Under the pieces are notes generated by a model. That model saw nothing but the letters and a program-made list of their open reading frames with translations. It was not told the DNA's origin and did not search any database. This document shows positions 7,202 through 13,893 of a DNA stretch of 17,834 nt, piece by piece; position 1 is the stretch's first letter; every line of letters starts with the position of its first letter. The position numbers and the translations under genes were made by a program. The DNA is from DASXRU01 sp039933315 (GTDB lineage Bacteria > Acidobacteriota > Blastocatellia > Pyrinomonadales > Pyrinomonadaceae), in NCBI GenBank assembly GCA_039933315.1, contig JBDTOI010000080.1, positions 1-17,834 on the forward strand, written 5' to 3'.

Positions 7202-8170
7202 ATGCCGGCTTATAACTTGTTCACTAACAAAGCTGGCCGCCTGCGCAGTGGGTGGCGACTCGGCATCTTTGTCGTCACTTTCTCAATCATCTCCGCGCTG
7301 CTTGGCTTCGGCTTGGTTCTCATGCTCGCCTTCGGTTTCGGGTTTGAGGCGGATCGAGCGCTGGGCGGCTTCGCGGGCCATGTCGCGCAGACCTTCATTC
7401 TTTTCACTGCAGCCGGGGTGGCGGGGTGGGCCTGCGGCGCGATAATTGAAGATCTGCCGTGGCGAGCGCTGGGATGGGCCATACACAAAGGCTGGCTCCG
7501 CGACTTCTTGCTTGGTTCGGTTATCGGCGCCGTTTCCCTGACGCTAGCTGTGTTGTTAGGAACTATTGGTGGCGGGTTTCATTTCACTTTCAACTCTTCA
7601 GCCGCCACTGCAATTGCCCGCACGCTCATCTTTTCGGGTCTGTTGTTTGTTTTTGCGGCGGCAGCTGAGGAGGTCCTGTTTCGCGGCTACCCGCTGCAAA
7701 CCCTTACCCGCGCTCGTCTCGTCTGGTTGGGTATTCTGATCACCTCGGTGCCGTTCGCGCTGGCCCATCTTAAGAACCCGAACGTCATACGGGGCGTGAC
7801 CTTTGCCAACACAGTCCTGGCCGGCGTGTGGTTGGCCGTCGCCTATTTGCGCACAAGGAGTCTCTGGCTGCCGCTAGGCATTCACTGGGCATGGAACTGG
7901 ACCATGGCGGCCGTGTTGGGGTTGCCGGTCAGCGGCATAACTAGATTGACCCCGTCGCCGCTGCTCAAAACGCTTGAGGCCGGCCCGACCTGGCTGACCG
8001 GTGGCGCATATGGTCCCGAAGGTGGCGTGGCGTGTACCGCAGCGCTCGTCGTCTCAATCGTCTTCGTATGGTTCGCCCCATGGTTCTCGGCCACCACCGA
8101 AATGAAAAAGTTCACTGATGACGAGAACCCCACGCGCAAAGAAATGAGCGAGAACGCTCTCCGGCACTAA
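7202..8170 (+). CDS. CPBP-family intramembrane metalloprotease (Rce1/Abi-like)
   Basis: A multi-pass membrane protein of 322 aa with the CPBP/Abi glutamic-type protease motifs in order: E156-E157-x3-R161 (AAAEEVLFRGY), F-x3-H189 with N192 (FALAHLKN), and H228 with N232 (GIHWAWNW). Hydrophobic segments are visible around 18-48, 60-82, 102-122, 139-156, 172-190, 203-217, 222-240 and 273-293. The C-terminus is charged and cytosolic-looking. Family members cleave prenylated or peptide substrates in the membrane, or act in bacteriocin immunity or processing; the substrate here cannot be told. It is divergent from the NtrY-type kinase, and the next gene starts 221 nt downstream, so it appears to be its own unit. 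The 8171-8391 gap shows no recognisable terminator or repeat. Confidence 0.9.
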   Translation: MPAYNLFTNKAGRLRSGWRLGIFVVTFSIISALLGFGLVLMLAFGFGFEADRALGGFAGHVAQTFILFTAAGVAGWACGAIIEDLPWRALGWAIHKGWLRDFLLGSVIGAVSLTLAVLLGTIGGGFHFTFNSSAATAIARTLIFSGLLFVFAAAAEEVLFRGYPLQTLTRARLVWLGILITSVPFALAHLKNPNVIRGVTFANTVLAGVWLAVAYLRTRSLWLPLGIHWAWNWTMAAVLGLPVSGITRLTPSPLLKTLEAGPTWLTGGAYGPEGGVACTAALVVSIVFVWFAPWFSATTEMKKFTDDENPTRKEMSENALRH

Positions 8171-8391
8171 GAAGACCAGGAGTTGCCGCAAAATGCTCCC
8201 CACCAGGTCCAATAAGGCCTACCGACCAGGGCCGGCGAAACTTTTATCCCGCGGAATTGTTAACACTTCTCTCCGCCCTCCCGTCTTAAACGGTGTCAGG
8301 TGAAGCGCATAGTCGTTCCTAAAGGCACGCTTCCGAACGAGGATTAATTCCCAGAGGCAATACCTAACCAGACCCGGAATAAGGCGTGGCA

Positions 8392-8982
8392 ATGTACCAG
8401 GTTGAAGCGACAGCAAACACACTGCTAATGAACCCCCAGCGTCAACTAGATAGCGCGTCGGCGGCAGTCGAACTCTCAACGGAGGCTGTACTTGTCAAAT
8501 CCGTGCTCGAAGGCGACCGCGAGCAGTTTGCGCAACTCTACGATCTTTACGCGCGCATGGTGCACGGCATCCTCCTGGCGCGCGTGCCGCGCGACGAAGT
8601 TGACGACCTGGTTCAGGACATATTCTTTCTCGCGTTCAAGAAGCTGCACACGCTGCGCAACGGCGCCGCCTTTGGTTCCTGGATAGCAATGATTGCCAGA
8701 AACCGGGCCATGGATTTTCATCGCGGCTCGCGCGAAACGACGCAGCTCGAAGAAGACGCGCCAGGGCCTGAGACCAACGAAACTTTAGCGGGGCAGGTTC
8801 TGGACATGATTCGTGCTTTGCCCGATGCCTATCGCGAGACCCTGGTGTTGCGATTGGTCGAAGGGATGACGGGACCGGAGATTGCGGAACGCACGGGAAT
8901 GACGGCAGCTTCGGTACGAGTCAACTTACATCGCGGGATGAAATTACTGCGGGAGAAGCTCGGCTTTAAGGAGGGCTTATGA
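8392..8982 (+). CDS. ECF-type RNA polymerase sigma factor
   Basis: A 196-aa sigma-70-family factor with only regions 2 and 4. Sigma2 spans ~45-112 (FAQLYDLYARMVHGI, DEVDDLVQDIFFLAF, FGSWIAMIARNRAMDFHR). Sigma4 spans ~134-190 (LPDAYRETLVLRLVEGMTG, PEIAERTGMTAASVRVNLHR). The start is set at ATG 8392 because AAGG lies 7 nt upstream; a GTG two codons earlier (8386) and an ATG at 8428 are alternatives. The stop overlaps the start of the next gene by 4 nt (ATGA), the usual coupling of a sigma factor with its anti-sigma. It should direct RNA polymerase to its own operon and perhaps others. I found no ECF promoter with acceptable spacing upstream. Confidence 0.94.
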   Translation: MYQVEATANTLLMNPQRQLDSASAAVELSTEAVLVKSVLEGDREQFAQLYDLYARMVHGILLARVPRDEVDDLVQDIFFLAFKKLHTLRNGAAFGSWIAMIARNRAMDFHRGSRETTQLEEDAPGPETNETLAGQVLDMIRALPDAYRETLVLRLVEGMTGPEIAERTGMTAASVRVNLHRGMKLLREKLGFKEGL

Positions 8983-9569
8983 CTGATTACTTGTGGGATC
9001 GTTCGGGTGAGCTGGACGAGGACATTCAGAAGCTGGAAGAGATACTTGCGCCCCTGGCGTACCAGCCACGGCCGTTGGAGCTTCCTGCGACCGCTCAGCC
9101 TGGCCGGCGGCGAAATCTCTATCCCGTTCTGGCAATTGCGGCCGCGGTCGCACTGGCGGCCCTGGCGTTGGGAATCTGGCTCAACATTAATCGCGATGCG
9201 TCAGGGGTCCCGCAAAAGGCAGAGGCAACAATAACTGCTGCGGTGGAAAAGAAAGACAGCCCGGAGATTGTCGATCTACCTCTCAAACCAAACGAGGACC
9301 CAAAGGCTGGGTCTCACCCGAACCCGCGCCCGGTTCACCGCGGCACTTCGCCAGTACGCAATCAACTGGCGCTGAATCGACGCCACGATCGCAAGACTCT
9401 TGAACCCCAAACGGAAATGTCAGCCGCGGCAGCACTGGAAGCCGAAGCTGGCAAGGAGCAACTGCTGCTGGCGCTGCGGCTCGCGAGTTCGAAATTGTCC
9501 CTTGCCGTGAAGCGGGCCCAGGGCGGCTATCCCGCAAACCTGATTCGGAATCAACACAAAGTAGGATGA
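8979..9569 (+). CDS. putative single-pass anti-sigma factor
   Basis: A 196-aa protein overlapping the ECF sigma gene by 4 nt. Residues 1-45 are cytosolic and acidic at first (MTDYLWDRSGELDEDIQKLE), then proline-rich, ending in RRR. A hydrophobic segment follows at ~47-69 (VLAIAAAVALAALALGIWL), and a ~125-residue polar, extracytoplasmic tail comes after. That is the topology of membrane anti-sigma factors. It lacks the HxxxCxxC zinc motif of the ZAS family. The assignment rests on topology and coupling to the sigma gene; from memory, acidobacterial anti-sigma-like proteins often begin in this way. By analogy the C-terminal domain would sense an envelope condition and the N-terminus would hold the sigma factor. 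No protease-site motif is recognisable. Confidence 0.75.
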   Translation: MTDYLWDRSGELDEDIQKLEEILAPLAYQPRPLELPATAQPGRRRNLYPVLAIAAAVALAALALGIWLNINRDASGVPQKAEATITAAVEKKDSPEIVDLPLKPNEDPKAGSHPNPRPVHRGTSPVRNQLALNRRHDRKTLEPQTEMSAAAALEAEAGKEQLLLALRLASSKLSLAVKRAQGGYPANLIRNQHKVG

Positions 9570-9579
9570 AGGAGCACTC

Positions 9580-10152
9580 ATGAAATTACTCATATCCCAA
9601 TCGTGGAAATATGCCTCGCTCGCACTGTTGCTGCTGGTCGGCCTTAGCGCCACGGCGAAAGCCCAGAGCGGCAGGCTGGAACTGGCACAACTCGATGCTC
9701 TCTCCAGCCGGGCCAGCCAAACAGTTGAAGTCAATATCGACGAGCGGCTGATGCAACTGACGGCGCGATTCCTTTCGGGCAAAGATGACGACGAAAGAAA
9801 GATCAAAGAACTCGTCAATGGTCTGAAGGGCATCTACGTCAAAAGCTTTGAGTTCGAGCACGAAGGTGACTATACGGCGGCTGACATCGAATCAATTCGC
9901 TCGCAACTGCGCAATCCGGGCTGGAGTCGGATCGTGAACGTGAACAGCAAGAAGGAAGGCAGCGTTGAAGTCTATCTGATGACCATCGGCGCCCGCGTTG
10001 AGGGCCTGGCCGTGCTGGCCACTGATCCTAAGGAAGTGACCATTGTAAACATCATCGGGCCCGTGGATCTCGACAAGCTAACGGAACTCGAAGGCCAGTT
10101 TGGCGTCCCGGAACTGGGCATCGAGAAATCAAAACCGAAGTCGAAGAATTGA
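9580..10152 (+). CDS. exported DUF4252 domain protein
   Basis: A 190-aa protein with a Sec-type signal peptide (basic KYAS end, LALLLLVGLSA core, likely cleavage after AKA near residue 29). The mature part fits the DUF4252 pattern: an early helix region, KIKELVNGLKGIYVKSFEFE, then RSQLRNPGWSRIVNVNSKKE, EVYLMTIGARVEGLAVLATD, and a final strand VTIVNIIGPVDLDKL. Function of the domain is unknown. In Bacteroidota and related groups it is repeatedly linked to ECF sigma/anti-sigma loci, as here. A strong AAGGAG lies 5 nt before the ATG and overlaps the anti-sigma stop region, so it is cotranscribed. There is no lipobox cysteine, so a soluble periplasmic protein is likely. Confidence 0.85.
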   Translation: MKLLISQSWKYASLALLLLVGLSATAKAQSGRLELAQLDALSSRASQTVEVNIDERLMQLTARFLSGKDDDERKIKELVNGLKGIYVKSFEFEHEGDYTAADIESIRSQLRNPGWSRIVNVNSKKEGSVEVYLMTIGARVEGLAVLATDPKEVTIVNIIGPVDLDKLTELEGQFGVPELGIEKSKPKSKN

Positions 10153-10159
10153 GCGAGCC

Positions 10160-10708
10160 ATGAAAAGAACCACCACCATCGGATTGCTGCTCATGCTGGC
10201 GGGGCTCCTGGTTGTCCGCTCGACAGAGGCCAAAGGTGACGACTTCGGCGCGACGGTGAAGATCATTGAGCAGTTCTACAACGTAAAGCACAAGAGCCTG
10301 CCATTTCTGGCGCGGGCGGGCATGAAGGTCGCGACCACCGCCGCGCGCATCAGCGGCGGAGATCGCAAGCGCATAGCTGAAGCGGGCAGCATCAAGGTGG
10401 CGTTTTTCGAAGACCAGGACTTTGACTCGCGCGGCCGGATAGGCGCCTTTAAGTCATCGATGAATAGCGCCCTCATCAGTTCATGGTCGCCGATAGTGCA
10501 GACAGTTTCAGAGAAAGATGAGCAGCAGTCATACATCTACCTGCGAGAGGCGAAGGAAAAGCTTCACGTATTGGTCGTTACTATTGATCGGCATGAAGCC
10601 GTGGTGGTCCAGGCGACCATCAACCCGGATACGCTGGCCCGGCTGATGCAAAACCCGGACGAGATGGGCCGGGCCATTACCAACGACGCCACCACCAACG
10701 ACAACTAA
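10160..10708 (+). CDS. exported DUF4252-like protein, second copy
   Basis: A 182-aa protein starting at ATG 10160, 7 nt after the preceding stop; an upstream extension in frame overlaps that gene and lacks signal-peptide character. The N-terminus is a signal peptide (MKRTTT, then GLLLMLAGLLVV, likely cleavage after TEA near residue 24). The mature part shares the DUF4252 layout with its neighbour (helical N-terminal half, SMNSALISSWSPIVQTVSE, SYIYLREAKEKLHVLVVTID, VVVQATINPDTLARL) but identity is low, so the paralogy is inferred from layout, size, export and adjacency. Probably the fourth gene of the sigma operon. Function is unknown. Confidence 0.75.
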   Translation: MKRTTTIGLLLMLAGLLVVRSTEAKGDDFGATVKIIEQFYNVKHKSLPFLARAGMKVATTAARISGGDRKRIAEAGSIKVAFFEDQDFDSRGRIGAFKSSMNSALISSWSPIVQTVSEKDEQQSYIYLREAKEKLHVLVVTIDRHEAVVVQATINPDTLARLMQNPDEMGRAITNDATTNDN

Positions 10709-10714
10709 CCAGGC

Positions 10715-10783
10715 AGAAGCCCGACCGTCAGGGAGGGCTCCAAGGCAGTAGGCAGGAAGCAGCCCGACCGTCTTGGATGGTTC
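10715..10783 (+). repeat. family 3 short repeat, two copies in tandem (second degenerate)
   Basis: Copy one (about 10715-10741) contains GAAGCCCGACCGT followed by AGGGAGGGCTC. Copy two (about 10759-10783) keeps AGCCCGACCGT but ends TTGGATGGTTC. A third copy in the opposite orientation lies at 15068-15093. AGCCC and GGGCT can pair in the intact copies, giving a weak 5-bp stem. The pair fills most of the 109-nt gap between the second DUF4252-like gene and the VWFA gene, upstream of the latter's ribosome-binding site. Confidence 0.7.
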
Positions 10784-10817
10784 AAACGATCAACGGCCGC
10801 GTAATAGAGGAGCAATC

Positions 10818-12203
10818 ATGACGGTAACTAACCTTAGCGGAACAAACACAAGCGGGCGGCACCTTAACTCAACGCTTAGGCGGCTCGCCTTCTTTGGGCT
10901 GCTGCTGGCCCTGGCCCTGTCACAGTTCTCTCTAGCTATTCCAGTATCAGCCCAGGAACCCGCGGAGACCATACGCGTCCGCACGCGCGTCGTTTTCCTC
11001 GATGCTCTGGTAAAGGACAAGCGCACCAATGCTCCTGTGTCTGATCTCAAACCGGAGAACTTTGAAGTCATCGATGACGGTAAGGCGCGCCCAATCTCCT
11101 ATTTCACTCGCGAGGGCCAGGCACGGAAACCACTGTCGCTGATCCTGATTCTCGACCTCCGCGAAGATGGCGCCGGCCGGTTCCTCAAGCAGCCCGAGAT
11201 CCTGAAAATGATGGCTGATGAGTTGGCCAAACTCCCGCCCGAAGACCAGGTGGCGATACTGGCAGTCTCAATCGGCGAAGACGAAGACCGGGTCTGGCTA
11301 ACAGATTTCACCAACGACCGGGCGCAACTGGCAGCCGCGCTGGCGAGAGCTCCGAATTACATTGGAGAAAGCGCTTCGGTTCGCCACAACGAGGCCCCCA
11401 CTGAGGCTGAAATCTCAACCACGCAAAAGAAGAAACAACCGGACAGCGGCGGCAACAGCAGTATTAGTATTTCCCCAAGCGCAAAGAAAGTGGAAGCCGC
11501 CTTAGAGGAACGGGACAAGGCTGATGACGTGGTCGAGACTGAAACGATCAAGGGCAAGAACGGTGCGGTCGTGACCCGCATACGGAAGAAGGACGGGTCA
11601 GTTTCGTTAAGGCGAGTAAGCGGCAGCGGCAAGACCACGGTTGAGTTAGGCGACGTCTATGACATGGTGGAGGCCGTCAAAGAGGCCACGAAAAAGGCAG
11701 AAACGCAGAGGCCCAATTCACAACCCGCGCTGGTCTGGGTCTCCGACGGCATCGTTCCAGTCTTCCTTGAGGATCGCGATGCGACTGAGAAATACCTGAC
11801 TCGCTCGAATGTAATTTTCAATTCCCTGACAGTTGATATGAGGACCCTCTTCAAGTTCCTCATGCCTATTGCGAAGCCGGTGGGCGGTTGGCTGGGCATC
11901 AGCATCTACGGCGCGGCAAAACGCATGGCCCAACAGACGGGCGGTGAAGCGGTGCGGGTAAACCGGGCCAGAGACTACGGCAACGGCCTGAGCACCATCA
12001 TCGGAAACCTGACCGCGCGCTACAGCCTTGGCTTCACCCTGGCAGAAGACGAGACCGACGACGGTCGCCTGCACAACCTGGAGGTCAAGGTAAAGGCCCA
12101 GGACGAAAAGGGGAAGACGCGCAAGCTGAACGTCAACGCGCGGAAGGGTTACTACATGACCAACACAACGGAAAAGGAAGTGACGACCTCCCGGGCAAAC
12201 TAG
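10818..12203 (+). CDS. exported VWFA-related domain protein (acidobacterial type)
   Basis: 461 aa. The start is ATG 10818 with AGAGGAG 5 nt upstream; a longer reading frame from 10773 has no such signal. The N-terminus is a long signal peptide (RRLAFFGLLLALALSQFSLA, cleavage near SAQ, ~residue 45). The rest follows the VWFA-related family common in Acidobacteriota: RVRTRVVFLDALVKDK, SDLKPENFEVIDDGK, a central Rossmann-like beta strand LSLILILDLRED (~106), VWVSDGIVP, and the C-terminal LTARYSLGFTL...LEVKVKA...NVNARKGYY. Two oddities: the MIDAS position reads DLREDG rather than DxSxS, and a lysine/serine/glutamate-rich insert of ~85 residues (~190-275) interrupts the domain. It likely acts in protein interaction in the periplasm or on the surface. 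It follows the sigma operon on the same strand after 109 nt and may share its transcript. Confidence 0.88.
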   Translation: MTVTNLSGTNTSGRHLNSTLRRLAFFGLLLALALSQFSLAIPVSAQEPAETIRVRTRVVFLDALVKDKRTNAPVSDLKPENFEVIDDGKARPISYFTREGQARKPLSLILILDLREDGAGRFLKQPEILKMMADELAKLPPEDQVAILAVSIGEDEDRVWLTDFTNDRAQLAAALARAPNYIGESASVRHNEAPTEAEISTTQKKKQPDSGGNSSISISPSAKKVEAALEERDKADDVVETETIKGKNGAVVTRIRKKDGSVSLRRVSGSGKTTVELGDVYDMVEAVKEATKKAETQRPNSQPALVWVSDGIVPVFLEDRDATEKYLTRSNVIFNSLTVDMRTLFKFLMPIAKPVGGWLGISIYGAAKRMAQQTGGEAVRVNRARDYGNGLSTIIGNLTARYSLGFTLAEDETDDGRLHNLEVKVKAQDEKGKTRKLNVNARKGYYMTNTTEKEVTTSRAN

Positions 12204-12323
12204 GGTTCTTCAGTTTCAGGAGAATGATAGAAGGTGTGTTGGACTTCGACGCAGGGAAACGAGCGAGCATAGTCAGCTTCATTAACGCCAAACCCCGATG
12301 TCCCGACCCTGACCTTGCCCATC

Positions 12324-12427
12324 TTGTAGGGGTGGCACTCCGTGGCCACCCCTTCCTCATATTGCGAGATATTTTCGAATTGAGTCGAAGCGGAAAGAGG
12401 GGCGGCCACGGAGTGCCGCCCCTACAG
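12324..12427. repeat. REPIN/BIME-like inverted repeat, family 1 copy C (inverted orientation)
   Basis: Arms at 12324-12353 and 12398-12427 match copies A and B, but the TA-type stem (AGGGGTGGC) is now on the left and the CG-type (AGGGGCGGC) on the right, so this copy is inserted in the opposite orientation. The last base of the right arm has diverged (ACAG instead of ACAA). The centre is 44 nt and unrelated. It lies between the convergent VWFA and citrate synthase genes, ending 1 nt before the latter's stop codon. There its hairpins could act as a 3' stabiliser or bidirectional terminator, although no T-tract is present. Confidence 0.88.
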
Positions 12428-12428
12428 T

Positions 12429-13577
12429 TCAGCGCTGATCGATTGGGACGTAGGCGACGTTTCGGGGGCCGACGTATTCCGCACGAGGACGTATCAGTTT
12501 GTTATCGGCATACTGCTCGAGGATATGTCCCGTCCAGCCCGAAATGCGGCTGATGGCGAAGATCGGGGTAAAGAGATCGAGGGGAATTTCCATCATGTAG
12601 TAAGTGGAGGCTGAATAGCAGTCCACATTGGGACGAAGGCCCTTCTCGCGCATCATCACCTCTTCCACTTTGGCGGTGATGTCATACCATTTGCTCTCGC
12701 CTTTGCGCTGGCCCATCTCTTTCGCGAACCGGCGTAGATGCGTGGCGCGGGGATCCTCAACCTTATAGACCGCGTGGCCAAATCCCATAATCTTTTTCTT
12801 CTTTGCCAGCGCGTCCTTGATGTAGCCCTCGGCATTTTCCACGCTGCCAATCTCCAGCAGCATCTTCATCACGTTAGTATTTGCGCCGCCGTGCAATGGG
12901 CCAGAGAGGGCGCCGAGCGCGGCAGTTACCGCGCTGTACATGTCGGCCAGCGTGCCGGCGACTACGCGCGCCGTAAACGTCGAGGCGTTCAGTTCATGAT
13001 CGGCTTGCAGGATCAGAGCTACGTCGAGTACGTGCGCATCCTCGGGAGAAGGCATCTCCCCCTTGAGCATGTACAGAAAATTGGTGGCAATGTTGAGTTC
13101 AGCCTTTGGTGCTATCGGCTCGAGTCCCTTTCGCAGGCGATCGAGCGCGGCCACAATGGTGGGAAATCGTGCCGTGAGGCGAGTGGCTACCTTGATACTG
13201 TTATCACGGGAAAGATCGCTCGATTCAGGGTCAAAAAACCCGAGCGCCGACACGGCAGTGCGCAGGGCATCCATTGGCTCCGCTGTGGACGGGAAATTTC
13301 TCATCAACGCCATCAGCTCAGCGGGCAATTGGTACGAAGCGGCGATGTCTTTCTTAAGCTGATCCAGTTCCGCCTGGGTGGGAAGACGACCGTTCCAAAT
13401 CAGGAAAACGACTTCTTCGTAAGTGGATTTATCGGCCAGGTCGTGAATACTGAGACCCTGGTAAATCAACTCCCCTTTTTCGCCGTTCACGTCGCCGATC
13501 GCCGAACTGGCAGCGACTACGCCTCTCAACCCTTCTGAAACCACGGCCGCTCCTGCTGGCTTACCATTGTCCATCAT
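12429..13577 (-). CDS. gltA: citrate synthase (short bacterial type; 2-methylcitrate synthase possible)
   Basis: Condenses acetyl-CoA with oxaloacetate to citrate in the TCA cycle. Family motifs read in order: GDVNGEKGELIYQG near the start, HELNAST (H194), GALSGPLHGGAN (catalytic H229), GFGHAVYKVEDPR (catalytic H268), NVDCYSA (catalytic D319) and FAISRISGWTGHILEQ (oxaloacetate-binding R344). At 382 aa it lacks the N-terminal regulatory domain of the long, NADH-inhibited enzymes, so it is probably the dimeric form. Short enzymes of this type include 2-methylcitrate synthases, and sequence alone does not exclude that. The start ATG 13577 has AAGGA 6 nt upstream; a second ATG follows directly. 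It is single-gene, with a good sigma-70 promoter at 13602-13630 and a REPIN-like element 1 nt from its stop. Confidence 0.95.
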   Translation of the reverse strand: MMDNGKPAGAAVVSEGLRGVVAASSAIGDVNGEKGELIYQGLSIHDLADKSTYEEVVFLIWNGRLPTQAELDQLKKDIAASYQLPAELMALMRNFPSTAEPMDALRTAVSALGFFDPESSDLSRDNSIKVATRLTARFPTIVAALDRLRKGLEPIAPKAELNIATNFLYMLKGEMPSPEDAHVLDVALILQADHELNASTFTARVVAGTLADMYSAVTAALGALSGPLHGGANTNVMKMLLEIGSVENAEGYIKDALAKKKKIMGFGHAVYKVEDPRATHLRRFAKEMGQRKGESKWYDITAKVEEVMMREKGLRPNVDCYSASTYYMMEIPLDLFTPIFAISRISGWTGHILEQYADNKLIRPRAEYVGPRNVAYVPIDQR

Positions 13578-13601
13578 TCGTGTCCTTTTCGAGTTTGATT
13601 G

Positions 13602-13630
13602 AAGATATCAAACCGCCTGTGCCATGACAA
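13602..13630 (-). promoter_or_regulatory. sigma-70 promoter of the citrate synthase gene
   Basis: On the minus strand, TTGTCA (13625-13630, 5 of 6 to TTGACA) and TATCTT (13602-13607, 4 of 6 to TATAAT) are separated by exactly 17 nt. Transcription would start near 13594, giving a leader of under 20 nt that carries the AAGGA ribosome-binding site. This is the best-formed promoter in the window. Confidence 0.6.
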
Positions 13631-13653
13631 GTTAGGGGTCGGAGGTGAGTGCC

Positions 13654-13833
13654 TAATTTGGAGTGCGCCGGCAGAGCGAAGGGGCGACGGCGCTTTGGAT
13701 TGGCCAGTTATCTACTACTCAAGGACCACCCTAAGCTCTTCAACTGATCCATCTTAGTCCTGGACTTGAGAAAATGCTGACTGGCCCAATCCAAAGCGGT
13801 GTCGCGCTCCGCTTGCCACCGCACTCCAAATTA
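13654..13833. repeat. REPIN/BIME-like inverted repeat, family 2 (GGAG foot)
   Basis: Imperfect arms at 13654-13708 and 13780-13833 are inverted around a 71-nt centre. The outer part is TAATTTGGAGTGCG and the inner part TTTGGATTGG-CCAGT. Each arm folds: GCGCCG (13665-13670) pairs with CGGCGC (13688-13693), and GCGGTG (13796-13801) pairs with CACCGC (13817-13822). The stems differ between arms yet stay paired. GGAG lies at the foot, another tetranucleotide known for REPs. The centre is itself roughly self-complementary (CTCAAGGAC against GTCC...CTTGAG). The element occupies most of the 316-nt gap between the YbdK-like gene and the citrate synthase promoter; 13834-13893 holds only a short CGAAGCTTCG palindrome without a T-tract. 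Confidence 0.8.
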
Positions 13834-13893
13834 CGGCAGTACCGTTCGAGGTTCGCACGAAGCTTCGCTTGCTGTTTGGCTTCGGTATGGGAA

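Noticed and set aside
8253..8285. ECF-type autoregulatory promoter (GGAATT ... CGTC) before the sigma gene
   Set aside because: The two elements are 23 nt apart, well beyond the usual ~16-17 nt, so I do not call it.
13602..13626. Sigma-54-like TGGCAC upstream of citrate synthase (minus strand)
   Set aside because: The -24-like TGGCAC is present, but at the right spacing the -12 element lacks GC. The overlapping sigma-70 hexamers fit better.
13834..13893. Rho-independent terminator after the YbdK-like gene
   Set aside because: Only a CGAAGCTTCG palindrome is present, with no T-tract. No classical intrinsic terminator was found anywhere in the window.
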